From assembly GCF_000611645.1 (NCBI RefSeq), contig NW_014013618.1, positions 1-64,000 on the forward strand: 64,000 bases of DNA, given 5' to 3'. This document shows positions 48,395 through 60,605 of the stretch, piece after piece; the stretch's first letter is position 1, and the number at the start of each line of letters is the position of its first letter. The position numbers were made by a program, and so were the translations under genes. Source of the DNA: Monoraphidium neglectum. Lineage: Eukaryota; Chlorophyta; Chlorophyceae; Sphaeropleales; Selenastraceae. The notes under the pieces were generated by a model. That model did no database searches. It was not told the origin of the DNA and worked only from the letters and a program-made list of their open reading frames with translations.

Positions 48395-49876
48395 AACATC
48401 ACACGTTGAAAGTGGCAGCAGCCAAAAGCATCAACCAACCCAGATGAAGCGGTCCTACTAGGTGCGGAGTGAGATGGATGCGTTGAATATCACGCATGGT
48501 GAGCGGCCTGGTGAGCTGTTGTGCCAGTGGCCCAGATTGCAGATGTATGAAATTGTAATGTCCCGAGGGGCTAGCGTTGCCCAGCCAGTGTGCGTTGCGG
48601 CGTTATGTAAGCAGTAGCAGTGCAGGCAAGTAACCCAAGTGACCGCGAGAAAAGCCCTCGCCAACCGCCATCCAGGTCCTGGCAACAACATTCAGTGAGC
48701 GTGGGCATGGTAGAAAGGCCAACCACAGCACCTCTGGGTGTAGTGAGGGTTGCCTGTGCGCGTATGCCACTTGTCAGGTGGAATGCAGCGGTGCCTCGCC
48801 AACAGCAATTGTCGAACAGAAGGTTGGATGGAACCTCAGGGTGTCGTGACATTCCTTGCTGCCCCCGGCCCGGCGCCTGATCTTGTCCCCAAGCGCTGGG
48901 TGCTGCATCCCTACGGCCAGGTCAGCAAGCCCATGGCCCTATGGGTGCGTGTTATTGAGTAGTAGGGAGTGCAGGAAGAGGGGGAGATGGGATGGGGGAA
49001 CGAGACCGGAAGGGCGGAAAGTGAGGGAGAGGGGGGGGGGGGAGCAGCAGCCAATCAACCAGCGAGCTCAACACGCCAACGTGGCATCGGCTGCACCGAC
49101 CGGAGTGCGCCTGGAAAAGCTGCAGAGGCTGGTGTGCGCCTCCTTTCAGTACGTTTGTGCTGGAAAAGTGAAATGAAAACAGCTCGACTGTGCCTGTATT
49201 TGCGGTGGAAGCGCGGCATCATGGAAGTTCTGTTCTGGAGCTTGGGGGCTGCAGCCCTGCAACCAGGGCCCTTCGAGAGTTCCCGGCGCGATTCGTGAGC
49301 AGGGTTGTGCCCAAGGCCCAGCAAGAACAAACCAGCGTGCTTGTCAGCGTTGCACCCGTAGCTGGGCCGCTCATACATGGTTGTGCCGTGGTGGTCGAGC
49401 ATGCAGTGGTCCAGCACGCACCGGGCTACGACCCACGAAGGCGTTGCGCAAAGTGGGCTCGATGCGCCTCGGGGCAGCAGTGCAAGTGAGGTGTTGCCAA
49501 GCTTTGAGGTGTGTGCCCGCCGGTTCACAGCCAAACTGCATCAACCACACCTCGCACTCCTCAGCAACTGAGGAGCATGAAAAAACAGAGGAGGGGTGAG
49601 GTTCACGCCACCTGGAAGCCTGGGCCCAAGCACCTTTGCCGCCAAGTGTGTTATGCATTGCGATCGAGGGAAGCCGTGCGCAAAAGCAATCCGAAGGTAA
49701 ACTATAGCTTTCCATGACTCCCATGCCGAGAGGTCAAAGGATCGGGCAGTGTGATGTTCATGGAAGGCACTGCCACGCTCCCTGATGTCTTCGTGCTCTG
49801 CTGGCCTGGCCGCTCACTTTGCTTTGCCTCAGGCGCGCATGCTGCAACCACAGGCTGTGTGGGGCGTACGGTGCAC
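48395..49876. other. intergenic region
   Basis: Between the convergent dehydrogenase and zinc-finger genes. Contains a poly(G) run near 49030-49041. Several short frames exist on both strands but none has a recognisable domain or splice partner. Confidence 0.45.
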
Positions 49877-51959
49877 CTATCTTATTGAAGTAATAATACC
49901 CGTCACTCCTAGGGCACAGGAGTCCGCCACAGCGGGGCTGGTGCACTGCCGGGCCGGCTCTGCAAAAAGCTGGTAGGCAGGGGGCAGCAGCATGGGGCCC
50001 CCGCCATTGTGCGCGAAAGACAACTGCTGTACGCTAGCCAGGGATGACAGCCCGGCGCTGCATACCTCAGGCACACGCAGGTCCAGCCCCTCTCCAAGGG
50101 CCGTGCCCCAGCCGCCCGGCAGAGGCTCCAAGCAGCAGAGCCCTGCTCCCAGGTGGAGTGCCCCGGCCATCAACCCAGCCCGGCTTGCAGCCGCTGGTGC
50201 AGCAGCGTGCTGGGGTTGCTCAGCCAGTGTGCTGGCGGGGGTCGATGCCTGGGGAATGCCTTCTGACTTGCACAACAGAGCCTCCAGCAAGCTCACAGCC
50301 GAAGATGGGGAGCCAGGCCTCCATGGTGCTGCTGAGAGGTACCACGCGCAGGGCTGCTGCGCCTCCAGGCCACTGTAGACCGCCCGCGAGCCCGACGTTG
50401 CACTGACTGACGGTATGTAGAAGTTATCGGTGGGCCTTGTGCTGCCCAGCGATGCCGTGGCAACGGAATGCAGCGCGGCCTGCTGCTGCATGTGCTGCTG
50501 GTGCTGCAGTCCTGCTGGCCCCGAGACAGACACCATCTGCACCGCTTCAGACGCAGCAGGGACGCTGGCTGGCGCGCTGGCAGGGCTGGCCAGCCCGCTC
50601 AGCCAGTGCGGCTGCTGTGCGCTGCCTGGGTCACGAATCTCCTCGGGGGCGTGGGCAAAAAAGCACAGCTGCGACACATGCAAGGGAGCGGGCGTGCAAG
50701 TAGAAGGCTGATTTGAGACGGGCTGAGTGAGAGGCCGCAAGGGCTACACATGTTTCAGGGTTGTGAACCACCACACACCCAATTGGCCTTGAGATTTTGC
50801 CTGTTGTCCACGGACGTGGGCACTACCACTTCAAAATGCTGAAGAGTATGCGAAGACGGCGCACCTTGCGCTGGCAGGCGCCCGCGTCACAGCACAGTTG
50901 CGTCTTGAACTTGGTGGGGTGCAGCCACACCTCAAATACGTTGTGGGCCTGAGGTAGACGGTGCGCAGTTGATGGCTTTAACGCTCGCGGCACTTCTTTC
51001 TAACCTACACAGGACAATTGGGTTACGGCGTGAATTTCATCAACACAATCAGAGCGTGATAAAAACCTGGACCTGTTGTCCCCCTCATGCATCATTCAAT
51101 GCACTCACGTTTGGGCATTCGTCGCCCATTGGGCACTCGATGCCACGGCGCGCCAGCTCACACATTGCCCCACTATAAGCGTGCTGCGCCAGGGACCGGC
51201 GCCTGGCACGCATGCGGTTGTGATGGTTGGGTCGACAAGGGATACGATCAGGCCTGTGTTGAGTGCACCAGAGCAAAATGCTGCCAGGTATGCGGGCGAA
51301 TCCTGCTGGTCGCGGAGCCGCCCCTCGCAGTGAAATCACATTTGCTAGGCCCCAGCCTGCCCAGCTGCAGCGGATGCAAGTGCGTGTTGCATGAGCGAGA
51401 TCCCTGCAGTCGCACCTGGCACTCTCTCCTGGGTGCGCAAACCTGCACGGGGGATCATGAGAAAGCAGTGAGGCGCAACACAGGGCGTTAGTGCGCAGCG
51501 AGCTGGGGTGGAGGGGGGTGGAGGGCGTGCATTTTAACCCCCAGGCAGAACTCACAACCCGCAAAGACACGCCCAGACACTACTTACGGGCAGCTCTTCC
51601 AGTTGTGCGACGCTCGGCGAGCGCAGGGGAGCACCTGCACAGGCCGGCGCAGTATGTCAGGCGGCGCAGTACAGTACATGAGCAACCGCTGGTCGAGATC
51701 ACAGCTTTCAACCACCCGAGCATGTCATGGACCACACCATGGATGCCAGCCGGCACACCTTGTAAAATGCAATCTTGAAGGTGTCGTCCTGCCAGGCGGC
51801 TGAGTGAACCAGACGGCGCGATGCACCATGTGCCCTGGCGTCGCGTTCTTGCGGCACCTGTTGCGCCACAGGAGCACTGCTGGTGCCGCTGCTTGCGGGG
51901 CCCCCCTGTATCTGGGCTGCTGCGTCGCTGACATGCATTTGGAACATGATTTCCCTCAC
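49877..51959 (-). CDS. plant-type CCCH tandem zinc-finger protein (TZF)
   Basis: Six exons, complement of 51959-51759, 51634-51588, 51442-51416, 51202-51109, 50948-50865 and 50668-49877, give 414 residues. The N-terminal WQDDTFKIAFYK leads into CARRASHNWKSCPFAH (C-x5-H-x4-C-x3-H), then CELARRGIECPMGDECPNAH (C-x8-C-x5-C-x3-H), NVFEVWLHPTKFKTQLC, and CCDAGACQRKLCFFAH (C-x5-C-x4-C-x3-H). This is the plant TZF layout. These proteins bind RNA in P-bodies or stress granules and affect mRNA decay in stress and hormone responses. The 250-residue C-terminus is Ala/Ser/Gln-rich and likely disordered. Exon 3 is only 27 nt and exon 2 only 47 nt, yet both carry zinc ligands. The start is tentative. Confidence 0.9.
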
Positions 51960-53049
51960 TCGATCCCGGTCTGAAGCGAGGGATGTTCAACCAACTGATT
52001 CTCGGTTGAACCCTCGATCGCAGGCACTGCGAGAAAAAGAAAAATTATTTAACAAGTGCGATGTTATTTGACGGCCAGGAACGCCCCTCAACCTCTTATG
52101 ATGAACGACAACAGCTACCGGTACTCCCAAAGCTCCAGCACAAGCGCCCACATGACCACCTGGGCTGACGGGCACCCGAGGCGCCACAGTTGCTGCAGCA
52201 GGTTCGCTCTCAAGGGTGTGACGCGTCGCCCCGAATGCTGGAATGAAAGACCTGCTCGCGCATCTGCTGCATGTGCTATCAGCCAGACCCCTCCTACTGG
52301 CTTGACCACGCCCCATAGAGGTAATTGACCACGACTGTGTGGTGGGACATGTCGATGTGGCGTTTTCATGGGGCGCACAGTATGTTGCACATTTGAAAAT
52401 TCCACATGGGCGCAAGTTTGACGGGCGGGGGCAAATCAAACAGCCCAGGGTCGCCAGCAAAGGCATTCATGTCAAAAAGACAAAAGCGGCCGCTGAACAG
52501 CAGCAAACAAGAGTCACTCTAGCCGTTGAGAGAAGCGCCTGATGTTTGTTGCAGCATGCTGAGAAATAGTCTCGATCTAATGTGCCTTTACAGAACCCCT
52601 TGAAGAAATGCAAAAAGCGGAAAAGGCATGAAAGGAACTACCGGTAGGACGAAGATGCAAAGGAATGGACATCAGGAACCTCATGAAACACACAGGCTGG
52701 GACGCGTGTGCACAGCTCCAGGTGTGCGCACCTTGCCATGCGTGCTATGGCAGCTGCTGTTGTGAGTGGATGGGTGGGACTGCTGCACAGACACTGCGAT
52801 CGTGCAGACCCTTGAGGCACACGGTGTGGTTCTATGCGACACGAAGCGCCCGGGTGTATTGAAGGTGCGAGGCGCGAGGCGCGAAGCGACCCGCATCACA
52901 GCGGGCATGGCAGGTGCGACCCTGCACATTTTGATCGTTCATACGTCGGCAGGGAGCCTCTTGGGGCTGGACCTGGCAACACACACTAGAGCGTGCTACC
53001 AGGCCCCAAACAGGCATGAGACCATCGGGTCCGACACCTGAGCGTCTCA
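51960..53049. other. intergenic region
   Basis: Contains the TZF upstream region and the 3' UTR of the Ariadne gene. On the minus strand a TGTAA (complement of 52588-52592) lies 458 bases after the Ariadne stop. No exon was recognised. Confidence 0.45.
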
Positions 53050-54658
53050 TCAGAAGCGGGGTACTGCAATGTGAGCTCCGAGGGTGGAAACCTTGGCAAG
53101 AAGGTCTGCCTCTATCATGGAAAAGAGGTTGGCACAGCGCGTGCGCACATTTGTGCTGGAGTTGATGGTGGTGAACCGCTGGTCGGCGTCCAGCGACAGG
53201 CCCTCCGCCGCGCGATCTGCCAGGCCTGATAGGCGTTCCACCTAGGTGTGGTTGGTAGTCGTGTATCACAGAGGACGCCGAACTTTGGGCAGGACTTTGC
53301 AGCTGGTGCAGATGTAAGTGTGCTTATGCATGCATGGTTACGGGTCCCTGCATACACTCATGTTGCGGTGTGCACACCTCTAAACTGTCAGGCCACACGG
53401 CGGGCCATTGGCAACGTATCAAAACCCCATGCCTCAAGAACGGGCTGCCCCCACCTCTGCCGCCAGCATCTCCTGGTTGTCCTCAAACAGGTCCTGGTTG
53501 ATCTTGTTCTGCTGGGGGGTGAAGTCCTCCGCGAACAAAGCCCCGCCAAAAAAGAAGTAGGCTGCACATCATTAGGCAGGGCGTGCAATTTCAGCAGGGG
53601 AATTCAGCGTCAGGCCTTTGGGCAGGAGTTTGCGTGTCATGTGATAGAACTTAAACACCAGGTAACACAACTCCTGATGCCACGCTCACAAATGCCCACT
53701 GCCATACAAAACTATGTGTGCCCACTCACCAAAGGCGTAGCTGTTGCAAAGCACGCGGCGGGCTGTTCGGAGCTGGTCCACGGCTCCCACCAGCCAGCTG
53801 AAGTCACGCGCGTGCACACCGTCATGCTCGCTCGCGGCAATGCGTGCCAGCAGCTTGGCTCTGGCATTTTATGTGCGGGGTAAGTGGGTGGGCGGCCGGG
53901 CTTCAGAGAAGGCACGCGTGCGCAATAAGGGTGCCGGCGTACGTTGACGGCTCCTATTTGGTCAGGAAGCACAGAAGAACAAGGCTGTTGAGGCCAGCAC
54001 AGTTATGCAGCAATCAGAGGCACAACATTGCCCTTGTACCTGTTGGCCTTCTCCTTCTGAATGCTGTCTGCGTGGTTCTTGAAGCGCTCAAAGTAGAACA
54101 TGTAGCGCTTGTGGTTGCGCGCGGCCTCGGTCATGCGTGCGTCCATTTCGTCCTGCAGGCAGAGCGGCGAGGCGGTCAAACAAGATTGACAGAGCTGGGC
54201 CAAGGGACAAAGGGCCTAAGACAAGTGCTCTTATGCTTGGTTAGCCTGCCTGGGCGTGCCCCGGTCAAACCACGGGTGCAGACCTTGAAGCGTCCGCAGC
54301 TGTGGCCTTCAATGGATGACCAGGTATGTGCCATGCCAGTGCCCTGACCGCAGAGCCAGCAAAACGGCTGGGCGCGAGGGGCAAGGGAGCGGAAATACGT
54401 TGTGGTTTGCAGGTGGGATGATTCACGGGCGCTTTGAAGAGTCCGTTCTGCGCCACCAAGCAAACGTGCCCTCTATATGCAGCGGCGCCCAGATCACCAA
54501 CGACACAACTTGAAATTAATACAAGAAGCCAACGCTTGCGGCTCAGGCACTGCCGACGCTGATTACCTGGCCACATTTGCAGACTGAAGGTGGCAAATGC
54601 ATGCGGCATGTGTGTGTGTGTGTGCGGACGCGCGAGTGTGTTTTTGTATGTCTTTGTG

Positions 54659-54737
<79 letters not shown>

Positions 54738-57077
54738 ATGTGCGTGTGCGCATGCGCAAGAGAGACGGAGAGAGGAAGTGTTCACAAACGTGCATGTGCA
54801 CGATTATGCACTGTGTGCGTGCATGTGCACATATGGCAGCATGCCCGCCTGAACACTGTGCGCGCAAAATAAGCTGCATGAGAGCAGTAAAGCTTTGAGG
54901 GCATGAAGGGTGCAGATGACTCGGGACAGTCCCATTGCAAGCTCACATCACAGCAATGCAGCTCAGCCCTAGCAGCCCAACTCTGAGTTTCCAGCCCCGC
55001 TCACCCACGAGGTTGCAGCCGCCGTTCTTCTCCACTGGCTTGGAGCACTTAGGGCAGGGCTTGGTGTTGGCCTGAGGCGCAAAGTCCAGTTGATTAGGAG
55101 GATGGCATGCGGAGCAACATTGTGCACAGACTCTTGGGCTCCCAGCGATGCAGGCGCAAGTTCCTGTGCATCACCAGCGGGCCCCCTTCCTTGAGCGGCT
55201 GATGCTACCCCGCAGCCGCGGTCGCTCACCTGCAGCCAGTTGCGCGTTTCACTGTCTCCGCTGACCTTCTCCTCCCACATCTCCCACATCTTGCAGGTGC
55301 AGGGGGAGTGGGGCTCCTTGCGGCATTTGAAGCAAAACGAGACGCCGCAAGGGCACTCCGGCTCCACATAGGGGTCGCTCTCCACCTGTGAAGATCACAG
55401 GCCAGAAGGAGGAGGCTTCATTGAATCATGTCAATGCGAAAAAAAGACGGAGGCTTTGAATTAAATCCAGGGTTTCACACTGTGCACTTAGACCTGGTCT
55501 TACATGCAACGCTCACCTGTATGGCGTTGCCACACCAGGGCGTACTGGGGCAGAATGCGACACGCGGGCTGCAGTGCATGGGCCGGGGTCGAGAGGGGTA
55601 AAAGGTCACCTGGTGAGTGCGGAAGCCACACCACAACCGACGACATTTGAAGCTGATAATTGCAGTTTGCACTTGAGCAGGAGCGGTCGGCAATTGATCA
55701 CGACCAGACCGCACGACTGCCCGAGCAGGAGCAAGGTGCCCAGGGGCACTGGCGCCGCGGTCCTCATCCTCAGTGCGCCTCACTTGTCCTCTAGGTAAGA
55801 CTCCAAGTGGCTCTGGCGGTATTTGGCCAGTAGTTGCGGCTCATCCTGGCGGGGTGGCGGCGGTGTGTGTGTGTGTGGGGGGGAGGGATGAAGTGGCCAA
55901 GAGCAACGCACTGGTGTGTTGTTGCACGCTTGAGGGGCGTCAGAGTCACCAAGCAGGGCGACCATTTGCCAGGTGATCCTCCCGCACTTTTGAATGATCA
56001 CCTTGCCCCTCGTCGTCTACCTGCTTGGATCCTCATCAAAGCCCGGCCCTGTGGTGTGCCCCGGCCCGGTGATGCAGCAACCCAGCAGGCCACCAGACCC
56101 TCCCCCGCACCTGTATGACCCTGTCCACCAGCTCCTCATCACACACCACCCCACATTTGTAGCTCATGCAGACCACGTGCCGCGCCTTGCCCTCGCTGAT
56201 TTGCACCGCCAAGTGCCCCTGCCAGCAGTCGCAGCAGAAGGCGTGTCCGCAGCTGTTGCTGGCACACTGTGCTGCGGGGTGTGCACTCATGCACACTGTG
56301 CACGTCATCACACCGCCCGTCTGCGTGACAGCAGCAGTGGATGTACTGGCTGCAGCAGCGCTTAGCCCCACGGCAAGCCCCGCCGCCTTGAAGACGCGCT
56401 CTTGCCCCTTGTCACCGAGGTCACCTGTAAAAGCAGGGGACAGGGCAGCAGCGTGGCACAAGGACCCAGCATGGTCGAAGAAAAGGCTGCGCGCTGTGCT
56501 GGTGAGCGGCTGCCGCCAAGCCTGCCGACAACGCCATGATTTGTTCAAACTCAGCGCACCTCGCGCTCACCATGAAACACACCAAAGCACTCGGCGCGCC
56601 TGTATTCATGGTGTGCTTCCTCACAATATAGGCGAGTCACACAACCCGTGGAGCCCACTCACTCATGAGGCGCTCCTTGTCCCACATGTAGGACATTAGG
56701 AGGGCCTTGGCGATGCTGCCGCCACAGCCCCAGATAGCGCAGACCTCGTCTATGGCTCCCTGCTGCAGGCGCTTTATGCTGCCCGCGGTGATCACGCGGT
56801 AGCCGAGGGAGCTCTTGCTGCCACTGCCGCCGGCAGTCCCTTCGTCCAGCGCGCCCAGGTCGGCGCCCTCGTCGCTGCTACCGCCACCGGTGTCGCCCTC
56901 ATCCTCATCCCCGCTGTCCAATCCGCAGCTGCCGCTGCCGCCGCCGTCGTCGTCGCTCTGCTGCTGGTCCTCCTCCTGCACCTCGCTGCCGCTCATGATG
57001 TCCTTTTCGCTGCCGCTGCCCGCATGGCTGTCCTCATCCTCGTGCGCATCGCGCATGCACAGACTACGGACGCTCAT
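53050..57077 (-). CDS. Ariadne-type RBR E3 ubiquitin ligase
   Basis: Twelve exons: complement of 57077-56663, 56424-56111, 55845-55784, 55568-55517, 55385-55230, 55071-55005, 54583-54567, 54367-54284, 54152-54040, 53860-53730, 53561-53455 and 53241-53050. They give 569 residues, the normal Ariadne size. An acidic N-terminus is followed by RING1 ([24 protein letters not shown]), the IBR ([26 protein letters not shown]) and RING2 ([30 protein letters not shown]). The transfer cysteine is the C of NGGCN. The Ariadne domain then follows ([36 protein letters not shown]). RBR ligases take ubiquitin from E2 onto the RING2 cysteine before substrate transfer. Exon 7 is a 17-nt microexon coding V-C-K-C-G-Q, which carries two RING2 zinc ligands. 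Confidence 0.95.
54609..54752. repeat. (GT/CA)n microsatellite in an Ariadne intron
   Basis: Interrupted TG and TGCG repeats in the intron 54584-55004. Read on the gene's strand it is a CA-rich tract ending about 25 bases before the acceptor of the 17-nt microexon. Confidence 0.95.
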
Positions 57078-57611
57078 GGCTCATACACACTGTCACAACT
57101 AGCACGTGCCTGGCCTTGGCAGGCGAGAGTGTGCTGCGTCTGTGTGAGAGGGAGCGGCGCACACAGCAGTCGCATATACTGCAGGACCGGAATGGCAACC
57201 CCGCGCAAGCGGCGCTGTCACTCGACGGGAACGAAAGCCTGGGGCACACAACAGTATGAGCCGCTGCGAAGCATGAGAAGCACTTGCGATCTGTCCACCA
57301 GCGAGGAAATCTTCCGACTGGATGCTTACGGTAGAGTCAAATGTATTAAAAGACGCCACGCGTTCCTTCCTGAAACCCAAGCTGGCAAAACGGCGGGAAG
57401 ATCACTTCTGTGCAACACGTATCGCGAGCGCTTGGCCTCTCGACCTGTGTCGTCTGCTCGATGCATGTCGTGACCATCACGGTTGTTGGCCATGCTGACA
57501 GTGCACACATAAAGTATATACATATACTGGTAGTTTCTCCATCTGTGGTGACAATGTGACCCCAAGGAACTTGATCGACGGAAGCATGCGGTTTGCCCCC
57601 CCCCCCCCCCC
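57078..57611. other. upstream region of the Ariadne gene
   Basis: No coding feature was recognised. It ends in a poly(C) run that borders the assembly gap. Confidence 0.45.
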
Positions 57612-58143
57612 NNNNNNNNNNNNNNNNNNNNNNNNNNNNNNNNNNNNNNNNNNNNNNNNNNNNNNNNNNNNNNNNNNNNNNNNNNNNNNNNNNNNNNNNN
57701 NNNNNNNNNNNNNNNNNNNNNNNNNNNNNNNNNNNNNNNNNNNNNNNNNNNNNNNNNNNNNNNNNNNNNNNNNNNNNNNNNNNNNNNNNNNNNNNNNNNN
57801 NNNNNNNNNNNNNNNNNNNNNNNNNNNNNNNNNNNNNNNNNNNNNNNNNNNNNNNNNNNNNNNNNNNNNNNNNNNNNNNNNNNNNNNNNNNNNNNNNNNN
57901 NNNNNNNNNNNNNNNNNNNNNNNNNNNNNNNNNNNNNNNNNNNNNNNNNNNNNNNNNNNNNNNNNNNNNNNNNNNNNNNNNNNNNNNNNNNNNNNNNNNN
58001 NNNNNNNNNNNNNNNNNNNNNNNNNNNNNNNNNNNNNNNNNNNNNNNNNNNNNNNNNNNNNNNNNNNNNNNNNNNNNNNNNNNNNNNNNNNNNNNNNNNN
58101 NNNNNNNNNNNNNNNNNNNNNNNNNNNNNNNNNNNNNNNNNNN
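57612..58143. other. assembly gap (N run)
   Basis: About 530 undetermined bases, flanked by C runs on both sides (57597-57611 and 58144-58151). Confidence 0.99.
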
Positions 58144-58306
58144 CCCCCCCCGTCCCCCAGCAGCCAAAAGACCGATTGGCAGCCCCTGCTGGACGCCCTG
58201 CACCTGCGGTATGCTGCAGAAGGTTGGCACATCTACAGGCAGCAACGAAATCAGCTTACACCACCTGTCAAGCGTCCATGAACGTCTCTTGGACCCCGTC
58301 TGCAGC

Positions 58307-60605
58307 CTACCGCAGCTGCTTGAGGGCATCACCCTGGCCCTGGAAAAAGGCGTAGCTGAGCACAAAGTCAAGCACAAAGATAGTCACAAGCGAGATGACT
58401 ACTGCACTGGTGGTGGACTCGCCCACGCCCTTGGCGCCACCTGACGTTGTGAAACCCCACGCACAGCTGATCTACGGAGTGGACGCGGGGGATGACACAA
58501 CAGCAGGGTATGCATTTGAAGGTTTGTGTGGGTGAGTGTAAATCACATATCTGCAGGCCATCACGTGCAGGTGAAACAGAATTCAAACATGCAATGCGAC
58601 CTGTACCTTATTCTAGTCCTGCGATCCCCGTTGTCTGTGCCGACGACGTGCACGTCGCATTTTTTGAATTGTAAAGTTGCAGCGCTGAAGGCAGTGTGAA
58701 TGCCATTGCACAGCGTCTTGGACCCACTCACCACTGATATAGCGGTGCTGAAGGCCCAGGCCTTGATCATGGAGGTGATGACATCGTAGCCAGTGAGGGC
58801 GCGTCTCGCGCTGTCAAGGATCACGTTGGCCGGCACATTGTACACCAGGTCAGCCAGCAGCACACTCGCGCCAATGCCTGGGGTGATCGCAACGGGGGTC
58901 AGATTTATGTAAGGTTTTCCAGAGGGGCAATTAATGTTTGGCTACCTGGAGGACTGCACTGCGTGTCAGACACCAGGCTGGAGACGTGGCGCCCCTAAGA
59001 ACCCGGCCGCAGCAGCCTCAAACCCCCGTTGGCAGGATGTCCGCTGGGCACGCAGCAGTAGGGCCTCACAACATGGCGTACGAGTCATACCACGCGCCAC
59101 CAGGGGGACCTACCCATGCAAAAGCAGAGGACGTTAAGGATGGGTCCTGCCAGCATGGAGGCCAGGACCCGCGGCGTCACGAGGTAATCCACCGGATCAG
59201 TGGCCAGCACACGCAGGGAGTCCACCTGCTCTGAAACCTGGGCGCGAAGATGGTGCCGTAGGGTGGGGAAGTGGGCAGGGGTCTGCAGCAAACAACGATG
59301 ACACGAACGCATGGTTTCACCACAATGAAGCAGGCACGGACGCCCTGAATGCTTTCAAGGCGCTGACGGCCCACCACCTCATGGCAGGAACTTGCCTGCA
59401 TGGTGCCAAGCTCAGCAGCAAACGCGCTGCCGACGCGTCCCGCCAGGATGATAGAGGTCACCACAGGAGTCAGCTCTCTGGCAAGCGCCAGAGCCAGCAC
59501 ACCACCCACACTGCGCGTCAGCCCCAGCTTGGCAAACTCCCGCACAAACTGGACAAGAAGAGGGGCGCAAGCCAAGGTGCTCGTGAGCGTGTGCGTGTGC
59601 GGGTTTGTGTGTGATATTTGCTGAGCTCTGTTTTGGTGCAAGCATGTTCAAATGCTACACTGATGCAAGTTGCTGCGACCTGTTGTGTGTCGGACTGAGA
59701 GCCAAAGATTCAACCTGCCACTTCTCGGCATCACACCTGGATTGTGAAGACCATGCCCACAAACCCCGCAGTCAGGAGCGCCACGCCCAGCGACTTGGGC
59801 CCAACCAACACCAGCTGGTCACGGGTGTTGCGCAGGTGAATTTTGCCTGAGAATGTGTTAGGCAAGGGTCAGCGTTGCGGGCATCATCATCATCAGCAGC
59901 AGAACCTCTGAGAGTTGGGCCAGCTTGCCGCTGCAACATAACATCAAGTGGAGAAGCTGAGCTGCAGCTCAAATCATTTGTGCCTCCCCACAAAGCAGCC
60001 CGCGCAGCTTTCCCATACTGCGCGCCTGTGCGCGCACCCTTGAATATGCGTGCCATGACCTGGCCCCCCAGCACAAGGCATGCCACTGTGCGGAACAGCC
60101 ATTTTGGTGCCTTGAAGCGGTCCAGGTATGACAGCGCCGTCGACCCTGAGACCTGCTCCAGCAGGTCTACAGTTGCTGGGACCAGGAAAGCGGGCCGGCA
60201 GCAGCAGAGACCAGCTGCTATCAGAATGCCACCAAAACAATGTGTTGGGCCATGCAAAGGCCAGAGCAGTAGCAAGTGCACATGTTCGGCACAGCGCATC
60301 TGGGTAAGCTCACCCATCATGTCAGGGCCACCCTTGGCCCCAGCTGCGCTGCCTGGCGTCAAACTGGGCCTGCTGCCACTGCTCGGGCCGCCGCCGATGT
60401 TGTCAGGGGCCGGTGAGCCCGCCGCTGCCATGCTGTCTGTGCAGACCACCATGCGATCCGCTGGCCTGCACTTCTGCTGTTGCGCCAACAAAGGCCCGCC
60501 AGGCGGGCGCCATCGCTGCTGCAGTGGCGGCGCATGCAGCCACTGGCCCTGATGTATGCAAGAAATGCGGTGCTGCTGAATGCCTGGCCGCATGGTGGCA
60601 TCCAT
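58307..60605 (-). CDS. TGD1: chloroplast lipid-import ABC permease TGD1 (MlaE family)
   Basis: Seven exons, complement of 60605-60314, 60175-60038, 59846-59737, 59548-59396, 59237-59114, 58877-58732 and 58471-58307, give 375 residues. The N-terminus is a poorly conserved transit-type leader, and its start is uncertain (ATGs at 60668, 60605, 60593). The MlaE/YrbE permease follows: LVLVGPKSLGVALLTAGFVG, RSVGGVLALALARELTPVV, GRVGSAFAAELGTM, VDSLRVLATDPVDYLVTPR and TTSGGAKGVGESTTSAVV. Five or so hydrophobic segments are seen. TGD1 is the membrane subunit of the inner-envelope TGD1/2/3 transporter that brings ER-derived lipid into the plastid. The intron after exon 4 has the donor AG|GCAAGT, a GC-AG intron. 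The stop is TAG at 58309-58307, about 160 bases from the assembly gap. Confidence 0.92.

Noticed and set aside
54577..54898. Cys/Val-rich plus-strand frames
   Set aside because: They are translations of the (GT)n microsatellite within the Ariadne intron.
57346..58444. Long frames spanning the N run
   Set aside because: They are artefacts of undetermined bases translated as X.
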